A stretch of DNA of 64,000 bases from Novosphingobium sp. IK01. GTDB taxonomy: Bacteria > Pseudomonadota > Alphaproteobacteria > Sphingomonadales > Sphingomonadaceae. The position numbers and the translations under genes are program-made. Under the pieces are notes generated by a model that worked only from the letters and a program-made list of their open reading frames with translations, was not told the origin of the DNA and searched no databases. The stretch covers positions 372,001 to 436,000 of the forward strand of contig NZ_BTFW01000001.1 in the NCBI RefSeq assembly GCF_033242265.1, given 5' to 3'. Below are positions 8,313-16,409 of this stretch, piece by piece (the first letter of the stretch is position 1; each line of letters starts with the position of its first letter).

Positions 8313-9389
8313 TCAGGCAGCCAGATCGATCAGGATCTTGAGATTGGTGCCTGCCGGATCGAGCAGCGCCTCGAACCCTTCCTTCACCGCCGTATCGAGC
8401 GTGATCTTGTTGGTGATCGCCCTGCTGGCGGGCAAGGCGCCGGTGGCGATCAGATTGATCACACGCGGCCAATACCAGGTCGGATAAGCCCATGAGCCAC
8501 GCAGCTCGATATCCTTGAAGGTCACGCTGAACCAGTCGAGCGGGTTCTCGTGCGGGTGCAGGCCGGTCTGCACCACCACGCCCTGCTTGCGCACCGCATC
8601 GACGCAAGCCTTGAGGGCATGCTCATTGCCCACGCACTCGATGGCGACATCGCAGCCGACCTTGCCTTCGGTCTGGTCGCGGACCACATCGCCGACATTC
8701 TGTCGTCTGGGGTTGACGGGAATGACACCGGGAACGGCTTTTTCGGCAAAGGCCAGACGGGCATCGTTCAGGTCTGAAACGAACAGCCGCGTCGCCCCCG
8801 CCGCACGCGCGGCCAGCAGGGTGAGCAGGCCGATCGGCCCTGCGCCCGTCACCAGCACGCTGTTGCCAGAACTGACCCCGCCGCGATCGCAGGCATAGAC
8901 GGCCACCGCTGTCGGCTCGACCAGCGCGGCTTCTTCGTCGCTGAGACTGTCGGGGATCTTGGCGACATTGTATTCGTGGACGATGGCCGCCTCGGACATG
9001 CCGCCCCATTGCCAGGACAGGCCCGCAAGCGCGAGCTGGTCGCTCAGATGGAACAGGCCCCGCTCGGCGTAATAGTCGCCCACGCGCGGCATGATCAGCG
9101 GCTGGATCGAAACGCGGTCGCCCACGGCAATGGTGGTCACACCTTCGCCGATGGCCTCGACCGTACCGCCGAATTCATGGCCCAGGATCTGCGGCCCGCG
9201 TGCCTTGGTGAAAGGATGCGGCTCGTTGCCGGGGATGAAGATCGGACCGGATGCATATTCGTGAAGGTCTGTGCCGCAAATGCCGACATAGCGGTTGCGA
9301 ACCAGAACCTGGCCGGGACCAGGGTTTTGCGGTGCCTGAATATCTTCCAGTCTCAGGTCACGCGCGGCGTGGAAGCGCAAGGCTTTCAT
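8313..9389 (-). CDS. Zinc alcohol dehydrogenase, butanediol-dehydrogenase-like (copy 1)
   Basis: A 358-residue medium-chain dehydrogenase that oxidises a secondary alcohol or diol with NAD(P)+. Catalytic zinc ligands are visible: Cys in GICGTDLHE (about 38), His-Glu in LGHEFGGTVEAIGEG, and Glu in LVEPTAVAVYACDR. The Rossmann motif is VTGAGPIGLLTLLAARAAGA. The four-cysteine structural zinc loop of many relatives is absent: the region reads QPLIMPRVGDYYAERGLFH. It is the downstream member of a tandem pair with an almost identical gene 31 bp away. Its ribosome site GGAGAGACC fits ATG 9389. The domain style is that of (R,R)-butanediol and related diol dehydrogenases; the true substrate is unknown. 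Confidence 0.88.
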   Translation of the reverse strand: MKALRFHAARDLRLEDIQAPQNPGPGQVLVRNRYVGICGTDLHEYASGPIFIPGNEPHPFTKARGPQILGHEFGGTVEAIGEGVTTIAVGDRVSIQPLIMPRVGDYYAERGLFHLSDQLALAGLSWQWGGMSEAAIVHEYNVAKIPDSLSDEEAALVEPTAVAVYACDRGGVSSGNSVLVTGAGPIGLLTLLAARAAGATRLFVSDLNDARLAFAEKAVPGVIPVNPRRQNVGDVVRDQTEGKVGCDVAIECVGNEHALKACVDAVRKQGVVVQTGLHPHENPLDWFSVTFKDIELRGSWAYPTWYWPRVINLIATGALPASRAITNKITLDTAVKEGFEALLDPAGTNLKILIDLAA

Positions 9390-9420
9390 GATGGTCTCTC
9401 CTCGGGGATTGCCGACAGGC

Positions 9421-10497
9421 TCAGGCGGCCAGGTCGATCAGGATCTTGAGATTGGTGCCTGCCGGATCGAGCAGGGCCTCGAAGCCATCCTTCACCGCCG
9501 TATCGAGGGTGATGATGTTGGTGACGGCACGGCTGGCAGGAAGCGCCCCGCTGGCGATCAGGTTCATCACGCGCGGCCAGTACCAGGTGGGATAGCACCA
9601 TGACCCGCGCACCTCGATGTCCTTGAAGGTGACACTGAACCAGTCGAGCGGGTTTTCGTGCGGGTGCAGGCCGGTCTGCACCACCACGCCCTGCTTGCGC
9701 ACCGCATCGACACAGGCCTTGAGCGCATGTTCATTGCCCACGCATTCGATGGCGACATCGCAGCCGACCTTGCCCTCGGTCTGGTCGCGGACCACATCGC
9801 CGACATTCTCGCGTTTGGGATTGATGGAAACAACGCCGGGCACCGCGGCCTGGGCCAGCTTCAAGCGCGCATCGTTGAGGTCCGACACGAACAGGGTCGT
9901 TGCCCCGGCAGCGCGCGCGGCCAGCAGGGTGAGCAACCCGATCGGCCCGGCCCCTGTCACCAGCACGCTGGCGCCCGCGCGGATGCCGCCGCGATCGCAG
10001 GCATAGACGGCCACTGCGGTCGGTTCGACCAGCGCGGCTTCCTGGTCGGTCAGGCTCTCGGGCACTTTGGCGACATTGTATTCATGAAGGATCGCTTCTT
10101 CCGCCATGCCGCCCCATTGCCAGGACAGGCCGGTGACGGCGATCTGGTCGCTCAGATGGAACAGGCCCCGCTCGGCGTAATAGTCGCCCACGCGCGGCAT
10201 GATCAGCGGCTGGATCGAAACGCGATCTCCGACTGCCACGGTCGTCACGCCTTCGCCGATGGCCTCGACCGTGCCGCCGAATTCATGGCCCAGGATCTGG
10301 GGGCCGTGGGATTTGGTGAAAGGGTGCGGCGCGCTGCTGGGAATGAAGATCGGGCCGGATGCGTATTCGTGAAGATCCGTCCCGCAGATGCCGACATAGC
10401 GGTTGCGAACACGGACCTGGCCGGGGCCGGGGTTCTGGGGCGCTTTCACGCTCTCGATCCTCAGATCGCGCGCGGCATGGAAACGCAGGGCTTTCAT
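9421..10497 (-). CDS. Zinc alcohol dehydrogenase, butanediol-dehydrogenase-like (copy 2)
   Basis: A 358-residue paralogue of the next gene downstream, the same length and with roughly nine of ten residues identical by eye, including all catalytic zinc ligands and the VTGAGPIGLL cofactor motif. Like its twin it lacks the structural-zinc cysteines. Differences cluster at surface positions such as IESVKAPQNPG for LEDIQAPQNPG and FIPSSAPHPF for FIPGNEPHPF. ATG 10497 is supported by a good AAGGAGAGG ribosome site. A strong intrinsic terminator lies only 41 bp upstream of the start, so transcription from the monooxygenase gene should largely stop before this gene unless there is read-through or a very compact promoter. 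Confidence 0.88.
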   Translation of the reverse strand: MKALRFHAARDLRIESVKAPQNPGPGQVRVRNRYVGICGTDLHEYASGPIFIPSSAPHPFTKSHGPQILGHEFGGTVEAIGEGVTTVAVGDRVSIQPLIMPRVGDYYAERGLFHLSDQIAVTGLSWQWGGMAEEAILHEYNVAKVPESLTDQEAALVEPTAVAVYACDRGGIRAGASVLVTGAGPIGLLTLLAARAAGATTLFVSDLNDARLKLAQAAVPGVVSINPKRENVGDVVRDQTEGKVGCDVAIECVGNEHALKACVDAVRKQGVVVQTGLHPHENPLDWFSVTFKDIEVRGSWCYPTWYWPRVMNLIASGALPASRAVTNIITLDTAVKDGFEALLDPAGTNLKILIDLAA

Positions 10498-10537
10498 GAA
10501 CCTCTCCTTTTTGCCTTGGGGCTTTGTTGTTTTCTGG

Positions 10538-10579
10538 AAAAAAAAAGGCGCGGGGCGCGTCGTAACGCCCCCCCGCGCC
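10538..10579 (-). terminator. Intrinsic terminator after the flavin monooxygenase gene
   Basis: On the minus strand GGCGCGGGG pairs with CCCCGCGCC (9 bp, with additional GC pairs inside), followed immediately by nine T residues. It begins 11 bp after the stop of the monooxygenase gene. This is a textbook Rho-independent terminator and the best one in the window. Confidence 0.9.
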
Positions 10580-10589
10580 AGCACCTGTG

Positions 10590-12419
10590 TCAGCTCAGGT
10601 GATGGACCTGTTGCAGGCCGTAGACCGGGGTGGGGATCCCCTCCATCCGCGCCTTGAGCTGAAGCGCGAGATAGAGCGAATAGTGGCGCGACTGGTGCAG
10701 GTTGCCGCCATGGAACCACAGGTTCTGCTGCTGGGTGGGCTTCCACATGTTGCGTTCCTCGCCCTCCCAGGGGCCGGGGTCCTTGGGCGTGTCGGAGCCC
10801 AGCCCCCAGACCTTGCCGACCTTGTCGGCCACGTCCTGGCTGATGAGATCGGCGGCCCAGCCGTTCATCGAGCCATAGCCGGTGGCATAGACGATCAGGT
10901 CTGCGGGAAGCTCGCTGCCATCGGCAAAGCGCACACCGGTCTGGGTGATGCAGTCGATTTCCACCCCGCTTTTCAGCTTGATCGAGCCGTCGATCACCAG
11001 ATCGCTGGCGCCCACATCGATGTAATAGCCCGAACCGCGCCGCAGATATTTGAGGAACAGCCCGCTGCCGTCCGCGCCGAAATCGAGCATGAAACCGGCC
11101 TTGCGCAGCGCATCGTAGAAGGCCGCATCCTTGCGCTGGATCCGCTCATAGAGCGGGATATGGAACTCGGGCATCACCTTGTAGGGGATCGAGGCAAAGG
11201 TCAGGTCGGCCATGCGCGTGGTGACCCCGTTGGCCAGGGCCCGTTCCGAATAGAGATCGCCCAGCACTTCTTCGGTCATCGTGTCGGAACGCAGGATATG
11301 CGTGCTGGAGCGCTGTACCATCGTCACATCCGCGCCCGCTTCCCACAGGGCGGCGCAAATGTCGTGGGCCGAGTTGTTCGCCCCGATCACCACCACCTTC
11401 TTGCCGGCATAGGCATCCGGGCCGGGATGCTTCGAGCTGTGGTGCTGCTCGCCCAGAAAGGTTTCGGCGCCGGGAATCCGGGGAATGTTCGGCTTGCCCG
11501 ACATGCCCGTGGCCAGCACCAGCTGGGTGGGGTGCAGGGTGATTTCCTTGCCGTCGCGAATGACGGTGACGCTCCAGTGCCCGGCTTCCTCGTCGAAGGC
11601 GGCCTTGCAGGCCAGGGTCTTCGACCAGTAATTCACCTCCATCACCTTCGTGTACATTTCCAGCCAGTCGCCGATCTTGTCCTTGGGCGCGAAGACGGGC
11701 CAGTTCTTGGGGAAATCGAGGTAGGGGAGGTGATCGTACCAGACCGGATCGTGCAGGCAGAGCGACTTGTAGCGGCCGCGCCACTGGTCGCCGGGGCGGT
11801 CGTGGCTGTCGATCACGATATGCGAGACGCCCAGCTGCCGCATGCGCGCGCCCAGCGCGATGCCACCCTGTCCGCCGCCGATGATCAGCACATAGGGCTG
11901 CTCGGTGATGCCCAGCGTGGCGGCTTCATCGGCCTTGCGCTCGGGCCAGCTCTTGCGGCCGCGAACCACGCCGTGTTCGGCGCCCATGATGCGGGTGGGG
12001 CCGCTGTGTTCCTCGTGGCCCTTGAGCTCCACGAGCGTGGTCAGGAACGTCCAGGCCTTGCCCTCGCGCAGGCGCACCACGGCTTCGCCGCGCCCATGGC
12101 CGGTTTCCAGCGAGAGCCAGGCGGTGATGATGCCATCGGCCTCGGTGGGTTCCTGGGCAATGGTAAAATGCACCGCGTCCAGGTGCGGCAATGTGGCCGT
12201 GAGCATGTCGGCGATGCCCTCGGGGTTTTCGACCGTTTTCAGGTTCCAGGTGAAGGCGATCAGGTCGCGCCAGAAGCTGGTCGTCGCAAAGAGGCTGGAG
12301 GCCGCGAGCGCATCTTTCGCGGCCAGCGCCGCATTGAGGTCGTCGACCCACCGGGTGGTTTCAAAGCGCGCGGTGCTGACCATCTGGTCGGGGGACAGCT
12401 TGCTCATATCGTTCATCAT
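10590..12419 (-). CDS. FAD/NAD(P)-dependent monooxygenase with NTF2-like N-terminal domain
   Basis: A 609-residue protein. Residues 1-150 resemble an NTF2/SnaL-like cone (WVDDLNAALAAKDALAASSL, then FATTSFWRDLIAFTW). After a linker comes the flavin monooxygenase part: FAD motif VLIIGGGQGGIALG, an FLGEQHHSSKH segment fitting the FxGxxxHxxx pattern of FMO and Baeyer-Villiger enzymes, and a second dinucleotide motif VVVIGANNSAHDICA. The reaction is probably insertion of oxygen into a ketone or oxidation of a soft heteroatom. Two adjacent ATGs exist; the first forms an ATGA overlap with the upstream SDR stop behind AGGAG, so the two genes are translationally coupled. An SDR and two alcohol dehydrogenases nearby suggest an alcohol-to-ketone-to-ester route (inference). 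Confidence 0.85.
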   Translation of the reverse strand: MMNDMSKLSPDQMVSTARFETTRWVDDLNAALAAKDALAASSLFATTSFWRDLIAFTWNLKTVENPEGIADMLTATLPHLDAVHFTIAQEPTEADGIITAWLSLETGHGRGEAVVRLREGKAWTFLTTLVELKGHEEHSGPTRIMGAEHGVVRGRKSWPERKADEAATLGITEQPYVLIIGGGQGGIALGARMRQLGVSHIVIDSHDRPGDQWRGRYKSLCLHDPVWYDHLPYLDFPKNWPVFAPKDKIGDWLEMYTKVMEVNYWSKTLACKAAFDEEAGHWSVTVIRDGKEITLHPTQLVLATGMSGKPNIPRIPGAETFLGEQHHSSKHPGPDAYAGKKVVVIGANNSAHDICAALWEAGADVTMVQRSSTHILRSDTMTEEVLGDLYSERALANGVTTRMADLTFASIPYKVMPEFHIPLYERIQRKDAAFYDALRKAGFMLDFGADGSGLFLKYLRRGSGYYIDVGASDLVIDGSIKLKSGVEIDCITQTGVRFADGSELPADLIVYATGYGSMNGWAADLISQDVADKVGKVWGLGSDTPKDPGPWEGEERNMWKPTQQQNLWFHGGNLHQSRHYSLYLALQLKARMEGIPTPVYGLQQVHHLS

Positions 12420-13222
12420 CTCTCTCCTGTTCTGATGGGGGGGCAAACAAACACCATGCCGCCATCGGCCATGATGCTCTGCCCGGTGGTGAAGCCGCTT
12501 TCCGGGGAAGCGAGGAAGCGTGCGACGCCGACCAGGTCCTGCGGCGTCGAGGGGCGGCCCAGCACGGCGCCTGCCGCAAAGGTTTCGAAAGCTTCCTGCG
12601 GTCTGGAGGTCAGCGCATTGTCCTGAAAACCGCGGTCGATGGTCTTCCACATGTCGGTGGCGACCACGCCGGGACAGATGGCGTTGACGCGGATCCTGTC
12701 CTTGCCAAAGGCGCGCGCGGCGGTCTGGGTCAGGGCCACGACGGCAAATTTGCTCGCCGAATAATGGCCCAGCGGCTCATAGCCCTGCTTGCCCGCGATG
12801 GAGGCGGTGTTGATGATCGAGCCGCCGGTGCCCTGTGCCAGCATCTGGCGGACGGCCTCCTGCGTGCCGATCAGCACGCCCAGCGCGTTGATCTCCATCA
12901 CCGCGCGGAAATCCTCCTCGGTGATGTCGAGAAAAGGGCGGACCTGGGCGATGCCCGCATTGTTGAACATCACGTCCAATCCGCCGAAATCGGCCACCGC
13001 CAGACCGATCGCCGCGCGCACCGAAGCCCGGTCCCGCACATCGACGCGGATGGCGCGCGCACTTGCGCCGATGCTGTCGGCGACCGCCTGCGCCTTGTCA
13101 CCATCGATATCGCCGATCACCACACGGGCGCCCGATTCCGCTACTCCACGCGCAATCGCAGCGCCGATTCCCTGCCCGGCGCCGTTGATGACAACGCGCA
13201 CGCCATTCAGATCGATGGCCAT
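12416..13222 (-). CDS. Short-chain dehydrogenase (acetoin-reductase-like)
   Basis: A 268-residue classical SDR. Cofactor motif NGAGQGIG is near residues 12-19, FNNAG marks the second conserved loop, and the catalytic STASIAG...YSASK gives Ser-Tyr-Lys. The C-terminal SGFTTGQSIMADGGMVF is the usual end of diol and sugar dehydrogenases. ATG 13222 is chosen over the longer frame because a sigma-54 promoter (13255-13271) lies just upstream and would be inside the longer version. It is the first gene of a coupled pair with the flavin monooxygenase (4-bp overlap). By sequence style it may interconvert a hydroxyketone and a diol, but the substrate is not proven. Confidence 0.88.
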   Translation of the reverse strand: MAIDLNGVRVVINGAGQGIGAAIARGVAESGARVVIGDIDGDKAQAVADSIGASARAIRVDVRDRASVRAAIGLAVADFGGLDVMFNNAGIAQVRPFLDITEEDFRAVMEINALGVLIGTQEAVRQMLAQGTGGSIINTASIAGKQGYEPLGHYSASKFAVVALTQTAARAFGKDRIRVNAICPGVVATDMWKTIDRGFQDNALTSRPQEAFETFAAGAVLGRPSTPQDLVGVARFLASPESGFTTGQSIMADGGMVFVCPPIRTGER

Positions 13223-13254
13223 CTCAGTCTCTCCCATGTGTTTGCGAAGTGCTT

Positions 13255-13271
13255 TGCAAACGCCGTGCCAA
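13255..13271 (-). promoter_or_regulatory. Sigma-54 (-24/-12) promoter of the SDR-monooxygenase operon
   Basis: On the minus strand TTGGCACGGCGTTTGCA matches the RpoN consensus YTGGCACGrNNNTTGCW at every fixed position. Transcription would start near 13243, leaving a leader of about 20 bases before ATG 13222. An AcoR-like sigma-54 activator is encoded 1.1 kb upstream, which fits. Confidence 0.9.
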
Positions 13272-13346
13272 AGGCTTGAAAGCGCTGTTTTCCCGGTGAC
13301 AGCGTAACGATGGCCGGTTGTTTGCAACGCTGCGGCGCCACACCGG

Positions 13347-13362
13347 CGCCACAGCTGTGGCG
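13347..13362. promoter_or_regulatory. Candidate activator site (UAS) for the SDR operon
   Basis: A perfect 16-bp palindrome, CGCCACAGCTGTGGCG, starting 76 bp upstream of the -24 element and centred near -111 relative to the predicted start. A further half site CGCCACA lies at 13336-13342. The same element recurs upstream of the second sigma-54 promoter at virtually the same distance. I infer it is the binding site of the AcoR-like activator. Confidence 0.7.
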
Positions 13363-13364
13363 GG

Positions 13365-14231
13365 TCAGAAAATCAGCGCGAATTTGAGATAGGCGGCGTT
13401 GGTGGCGGTCACATTGCGGCCATCAATGCTGCGGGAATAGCGCGCCGTGATCGCCACTTTCTTCGACAGGGTCAGAACCGTGCCTGCTCCCAGCGCCACA
13501 TCATGTCCGGGCAGGGACGCCAGACCCGCCCCATCGCGATAGCGGCTGGCATCGTTCTTCTGCCAGTCGAACGACAAGAAGGGTTCCAGCGGGGTTTTGG
13601 TCTTCAGGCTGGCACGGATGTTGGCGTGATAGCTGTTGCCCTTATCGATATCGGGATCGCGGCCATTGTGGCGATTGCCGCGAAAAATCGCCCCGACATT
13701 GCCGCCGATACTGCCCAGCGGATGCTCGATGTCGAAGAAGGCCGAAGTGTAGCTGGCCCAGAAATCATTGGTCACTTCATGCGCGCCGATGGGCACGCTC
13801 ACGAAGCTTTGCACGCCCAGCGTGCTGTTCCTGGAGGGCTTCATCCACACCGCAAAACCGGTCAGCGGATCGCCAAAGCCACTGGCTTTCAGGCCCGGTC
13901 CGGTCAATCGCACCTCGGGCTGGATATATTCATAGGCGAAGCCCACGCCGGGCAGCTTGTCGAAAGTCCAGAAGTGGACATATTTGGTGAGGCCCACCAT
14001 CAGGTCGGTGTCCGGGCCCTGCTGCCGCTTCCCCCGGTCGTCATAGGCGCGCGAGCCGGAATTGTACTCGCCATACTGGACCAGGGCGTTGAACGGCTTG
14101 AAATCGACCGGCAGGTCATATTCATGCGGGCCGATCACGGCGAAAGTAATGTCTTCGGCATTGGCCTGCCCGGCCAGCCCCAGCCAGGCCGACATGGCGC
14201 AGCCTATCGTTGCGATTTTGATCGCCTTCAT
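13365..14231 (-). CDS. Outer-membrane MetA-type protein (phenol-degradation meta-pathway family)
   Basis: A 288-residue exported protein with a Sec signal peptide (MKAIKIATIGCAMSAWLGLA, then GQANA) followed by a beta-barrel-like body with alternating hydrophobic strands and a terminal aromatic pattern (ATNAAYLKFALIF). It resembles the Phenol_MetA_deg family of outer-membrane proteins that accompany aromatic and hydrophobic-substrate catabolic genes and probably admit the substrate. ATG 14231 has a GGAGGGTGAGG ribosome site, but that site lies in a stable hairpin. It has its own sigma-54 promoter with the same upstream palindrome as the SDR operon, so it belongs to the same regulon. Confidence 0.75.
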   Translation of the reverse strand: MKAIKIATIGCAMSAWLGLAGQANAEDITFAVIGPHEYDLPVDFKPFNALVQYGEYNSGSRAYDDRGKRQQGPDTDLMVGLTKYVHFWTFDKLPGVGFAYEYIQPEVRLTGPGLKASGFGDPLTGFAVWMKPSRNSTLGVQSFVSVPIGAHEVTNDFWASYTSAFFDIEHPLGSIGGNVGAIFRGNRHNGRDPDIDKGNSYHANIRASLKTKTPLEPFLSFDWQKNDASRYRDGAGLASLPGHDVALGAGTVLTLSKKVAITARYSRSIDGRNVTATNAAYLKFALIF

Positions 14232-14236
14232 CCTCA

Positions 14237-14264
14237 CCCTCCGGACATTTTTTTGTCTGGAGGG
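14237..14264 (-). promoter_or_regulatory. 5' leader hairpin covering the ribosome-binding site
   Basis: In the transcript CCCUCC(A)GACA pairs with UGUC(C)GGAGGG: 10 base pairs with one mismatch, closed by a loop of six A. The 3' arm contains the GGAGGG ribosome site, and ATG 14231 follows 6 bases later. The hairpin also lies just downstream of the predicted sigma-54 start (near 14258), so it would sit at the 5' end of the mRNA. It could repress translation or stabilise the message. Confidence 0.6.
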
Positions 14265-14269
14265 TGCCC

Positions 14270-14286
14270 AGCAATCACCGTGCCAA
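14270..14286 (-). promoter_or_regulatory. Sigma-54 (-24/-12) promoter of the outer-membrane protein gene
   Basis: On the minus strand TTGGCACGGTGATTGCT matches YTGGCACGrNNNTTGCW fully, and shares CTTTGGCACGG with the promoter at 13255-13271. Predicted start near 14258. The activator gene ends 91 bp upstream. Confidence 0.9.
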
Positions 14287-14334
14287 AGGCATAATCGGCG
14301 CAAAGCCGATCTTTTTCAGAGGCCTCCCGTGGCA

Positions 14335-14376
14335 GCATCTGTGGGGGCACCTGTAGCGGGCGCCACAGATGCGGCA
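14335..14376. promoter_or_regulatory. Candidate UAS and hairpin between the activator gene and its target
   Basis: Two overlapping signals. CGCCACAGATGCGGCA at 14361-14376 matches the palindrome at 13347-13362 in 13 of 16 positions and starts 75 bp upstream of the -24 element of this promoter. In addition GCATCTGTGG (14335-14344) and CCACAGATGC (14363-14372) form a perfect 10-bp inverted repeat with an inner GGCGCC/GGTGCC helix, immediately after the stop of the activator gene. The stretch may therefore act as both activator site and transcript end. No T run follows. Confidence 0.65.
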
Positions 14377-16263
14377 TCAATTGTGTGGCGTGATGCCCAG
14401 CCGTTTGATGCGGCGGTGGATGGTGGTGCGGTCGACCTCAAGCCGCCGCGCGGCTTCCGACACGTTCCAGTTGCAGGCCACAAGCGCCGCGCGCAGCCCG
14501 GCGGCCTCGTCATCTCCTGCCAGATCGCCGGGGGCCAGATAGTCTGGCAGATCGTCGCAATCGATGATGCCACTGTCGCTCAGGGCTGCCGCGACGGCGA
14601 TCACATTGTCCAGCTCGCGGATGTTGCCCGGCCAACGGTGGGCGTGAAGGAGTGCCCGCGCCGTGGCCGTCATCGCCAGCGGGATCTCCCTGCCATCCTG
14701 GTCAAGGCCATGGCGCACCAGCAGGCGATCGAGAATCCAGCCAAAATCGCTGCGTTCGCGCAAAGGAGGCAGGCGCAGGGTGGCCGCACTCAGGCGATAG
14801 AAAAGGTCTTCCCGGAACCGCCCTTCTTCCACCAGTGAAGTCAGGGACCGGTGCGAGGCGGAGACCACCCGCAGATCGACCTTGCGCGGGGCCAGCGCGC
14901 CGACAGGCTGCACCTCGCCTTCGGCCAGCACCCTGAGCAACCGGCTCTGGAGGGGCAGGGCCATGTCGCCGATTTCGTCCAGAAAGAGCGTCCCGCCATC
15001 GGCCTGCTCGATCAGCCCCTTGCGGCCCTTGGGCGCCGCACCGGTAAACGCGCCGGCGGTGTGGCCGAACAGCTCGCTTTCGATCAGCTGCTCGGGGATC
15101 GCCGCGCAGTTGATCGCGATAAACGGCCCCTTGCGCCCGCTGGCGTCATGCACGGCGCGGGCCAGATGCTCCTTGCCAGACCCTGTTTCACCCTGGATCA
15201 GGATCGGCAAGGCCGTGCGCGCCAGCTTGGCGGTCTTGAGCTGGAGCGCCGCCATATCCGCGCCTTCGCCCAGATTGCTGATCGAGGCAGGAAGGCTTGC
15301 GCCCCGCACCATGCCGGAGCGCACCGGCTTGGGCTCGATGGCATGAGCGAACAGGGCATGGCCATCGCGCATCCGCACCAGCCGCTCCTGCGTGGCACGC
15401 TGGCGGGTCAGTTCGGGCAGGACATCGAGGTCGAGATCGAAGAAATCCGTCACGGGCCGCCCGATCAGATCGGGGCTGCTGCGCCAATCCTGCTCGATGG
15501 CGCGGCTGAGCACTTGCGCGCCGATATGGGTCATCCCCGCGATCCGCCCGTTCTGGTCGAGCGCAATCGCCGCTTCGGGATCGACATCGACAAATTCGGG
15601 CGAGCGCGCGAAACGCAGGACCCATTGGTGCCGGGTCTGCGCCATCAGATTGGCCAGTTCGATGCGCCGCGCCGTCGCCCGCACCAGATGCAGCGCCAGA
15701 TTCTGGCTGGGCTTGGGGATCGGCGAGGAGAGCAGGGACAGGTCCAGCACCGCCGTCAACCGCCCCAGCATGTCGTAAATCGGCGCTGCCGTGCACGAGA
15801 GCGCGATATGCGTCGCATCGAAATGGTCGGCCTGATGGATCGTCAGCGCCTCGCCGGTGGCAAGGCAGGAACCGACCGCGGACGTGCCACTGCCCGGCTC
15901 GGCCCATTGCGAGCCGAGATAGAGGCCAGCTTTGCGCAGATTGCCATCCAGTTGCGGATCGCCGATGAAATCCACCGTCACGCCCTGGCTGTCGGCCAGC
16001 AGCAGCACATAGCCTTGATCGGCGACCTGACCATAGAGCCGCTCCAGCCCGGACCGCGCGATGGCCACCAGTTCCTCGGATTGCTGGCGATGCTCCTTCA
16101 ATCGCTCCCCCGGAACGATCACGGCTTCGCAAAAACGACCCGGATCGAGGCGATAATCGTCCAGACAGCGCCGCCAGGACTGGATGACCGTCGCATCGCG
16201 ATTGACCGCCAGGCCTTGTGCCGCCCGCTCGATCTCGCGCACGTGTTCTGCGTGAGCCAGCAT
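14377..16263 (-). CDS. Sigma-54-dependent transcriptional activator, AcoR-like
   Basis: A 628-residue enhancer-binding protein. The N-terminal third is a GAF-type sensor (GTSAVGSCLATGEALTIHQA), followed by a PAS-like stretch (AAIALDQNGRIAGM). The AAA+ domain has Walker A GETGSGKE, the sigma-54 contact loop GAFTGA and Walker B GGTLFLDEIGD. The C-terminus is a Fis-type helix-turn-helix (NWNVSEAARRLEVDRTTIHR). This architecture is that of AcoR and related activators of alcohol, acetoin and ketone catabolism. Start ATG 16263 is chosen because the frame upstream has no family likeness. Two sigma-54 promoters with shared upstream palindromes lie immediately downstream and are its likely targets. 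The inducer is unknown. Confidence 0.92.
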   Translation of the reverse strand: MLAHAEHVREIERAAQGLAVNRDATVIQSWRRCLDDYRLDPGRFCEAVIVPGERLKEHRQQSEELVAIARSGLERLYGQVADQGYVLLLADSQGVTVDFIGDPQLDGNLRKAGLYLGSQWAEPGSGTSAVGSCLATGEALTIHQADHFDATHIALSCTAAPIYDMLGRLTAVLDLSLLSSPIPKPSQNLALHLVRATARRIELANLMAQTRHQWVLRFARSPEFVDVDPEAAIALDQNGRIAGMTHIGAQVLSRAIEQDWRSSPDLIGRPVTDFFDLDLDVLPELTRQRATQERLVRMRDGHALFAHAIEPKPVRSGMVRGASLPASISNLGEGADMAALQLKTAKLARTALPILIQGETGSGKEHLARAVHDASGRKGPFIAINCAAIPEQLIESELFGHTAGAFTGAAPKGRKGLIEQADGGTLFLDEIGDMALPLQSRLLRVLAEGEVQPVGALAPRKVDLRVVSASHRSLTSLVEEGRFREDLFYRLSAATLRLPPLRERSDFGWILDRLLVRHGLDQDGREIPLAMTATARALLHAHRWPGNIRELDNVIAVAAALSDSGIIDCDDLPDYLAPGDLAGDDEAAGLRAALVACNWNVSEAARRLEVDRTTIHRRIKRLGITPHN

Positions 16264-16409
16264 GCATATTCGCGACCGCCTTGCGACCGCCGCGCCTCTC
16301 CTATGTTTTGCCGCAGTCTGCCCGAGGCGGACCGGCGATGCAACCGGAACACCGCTTTCTCCCGCCAGACGCGCTTCGACGGGATCAGGCACGCCTTGCC
16401 GGCTTGATG

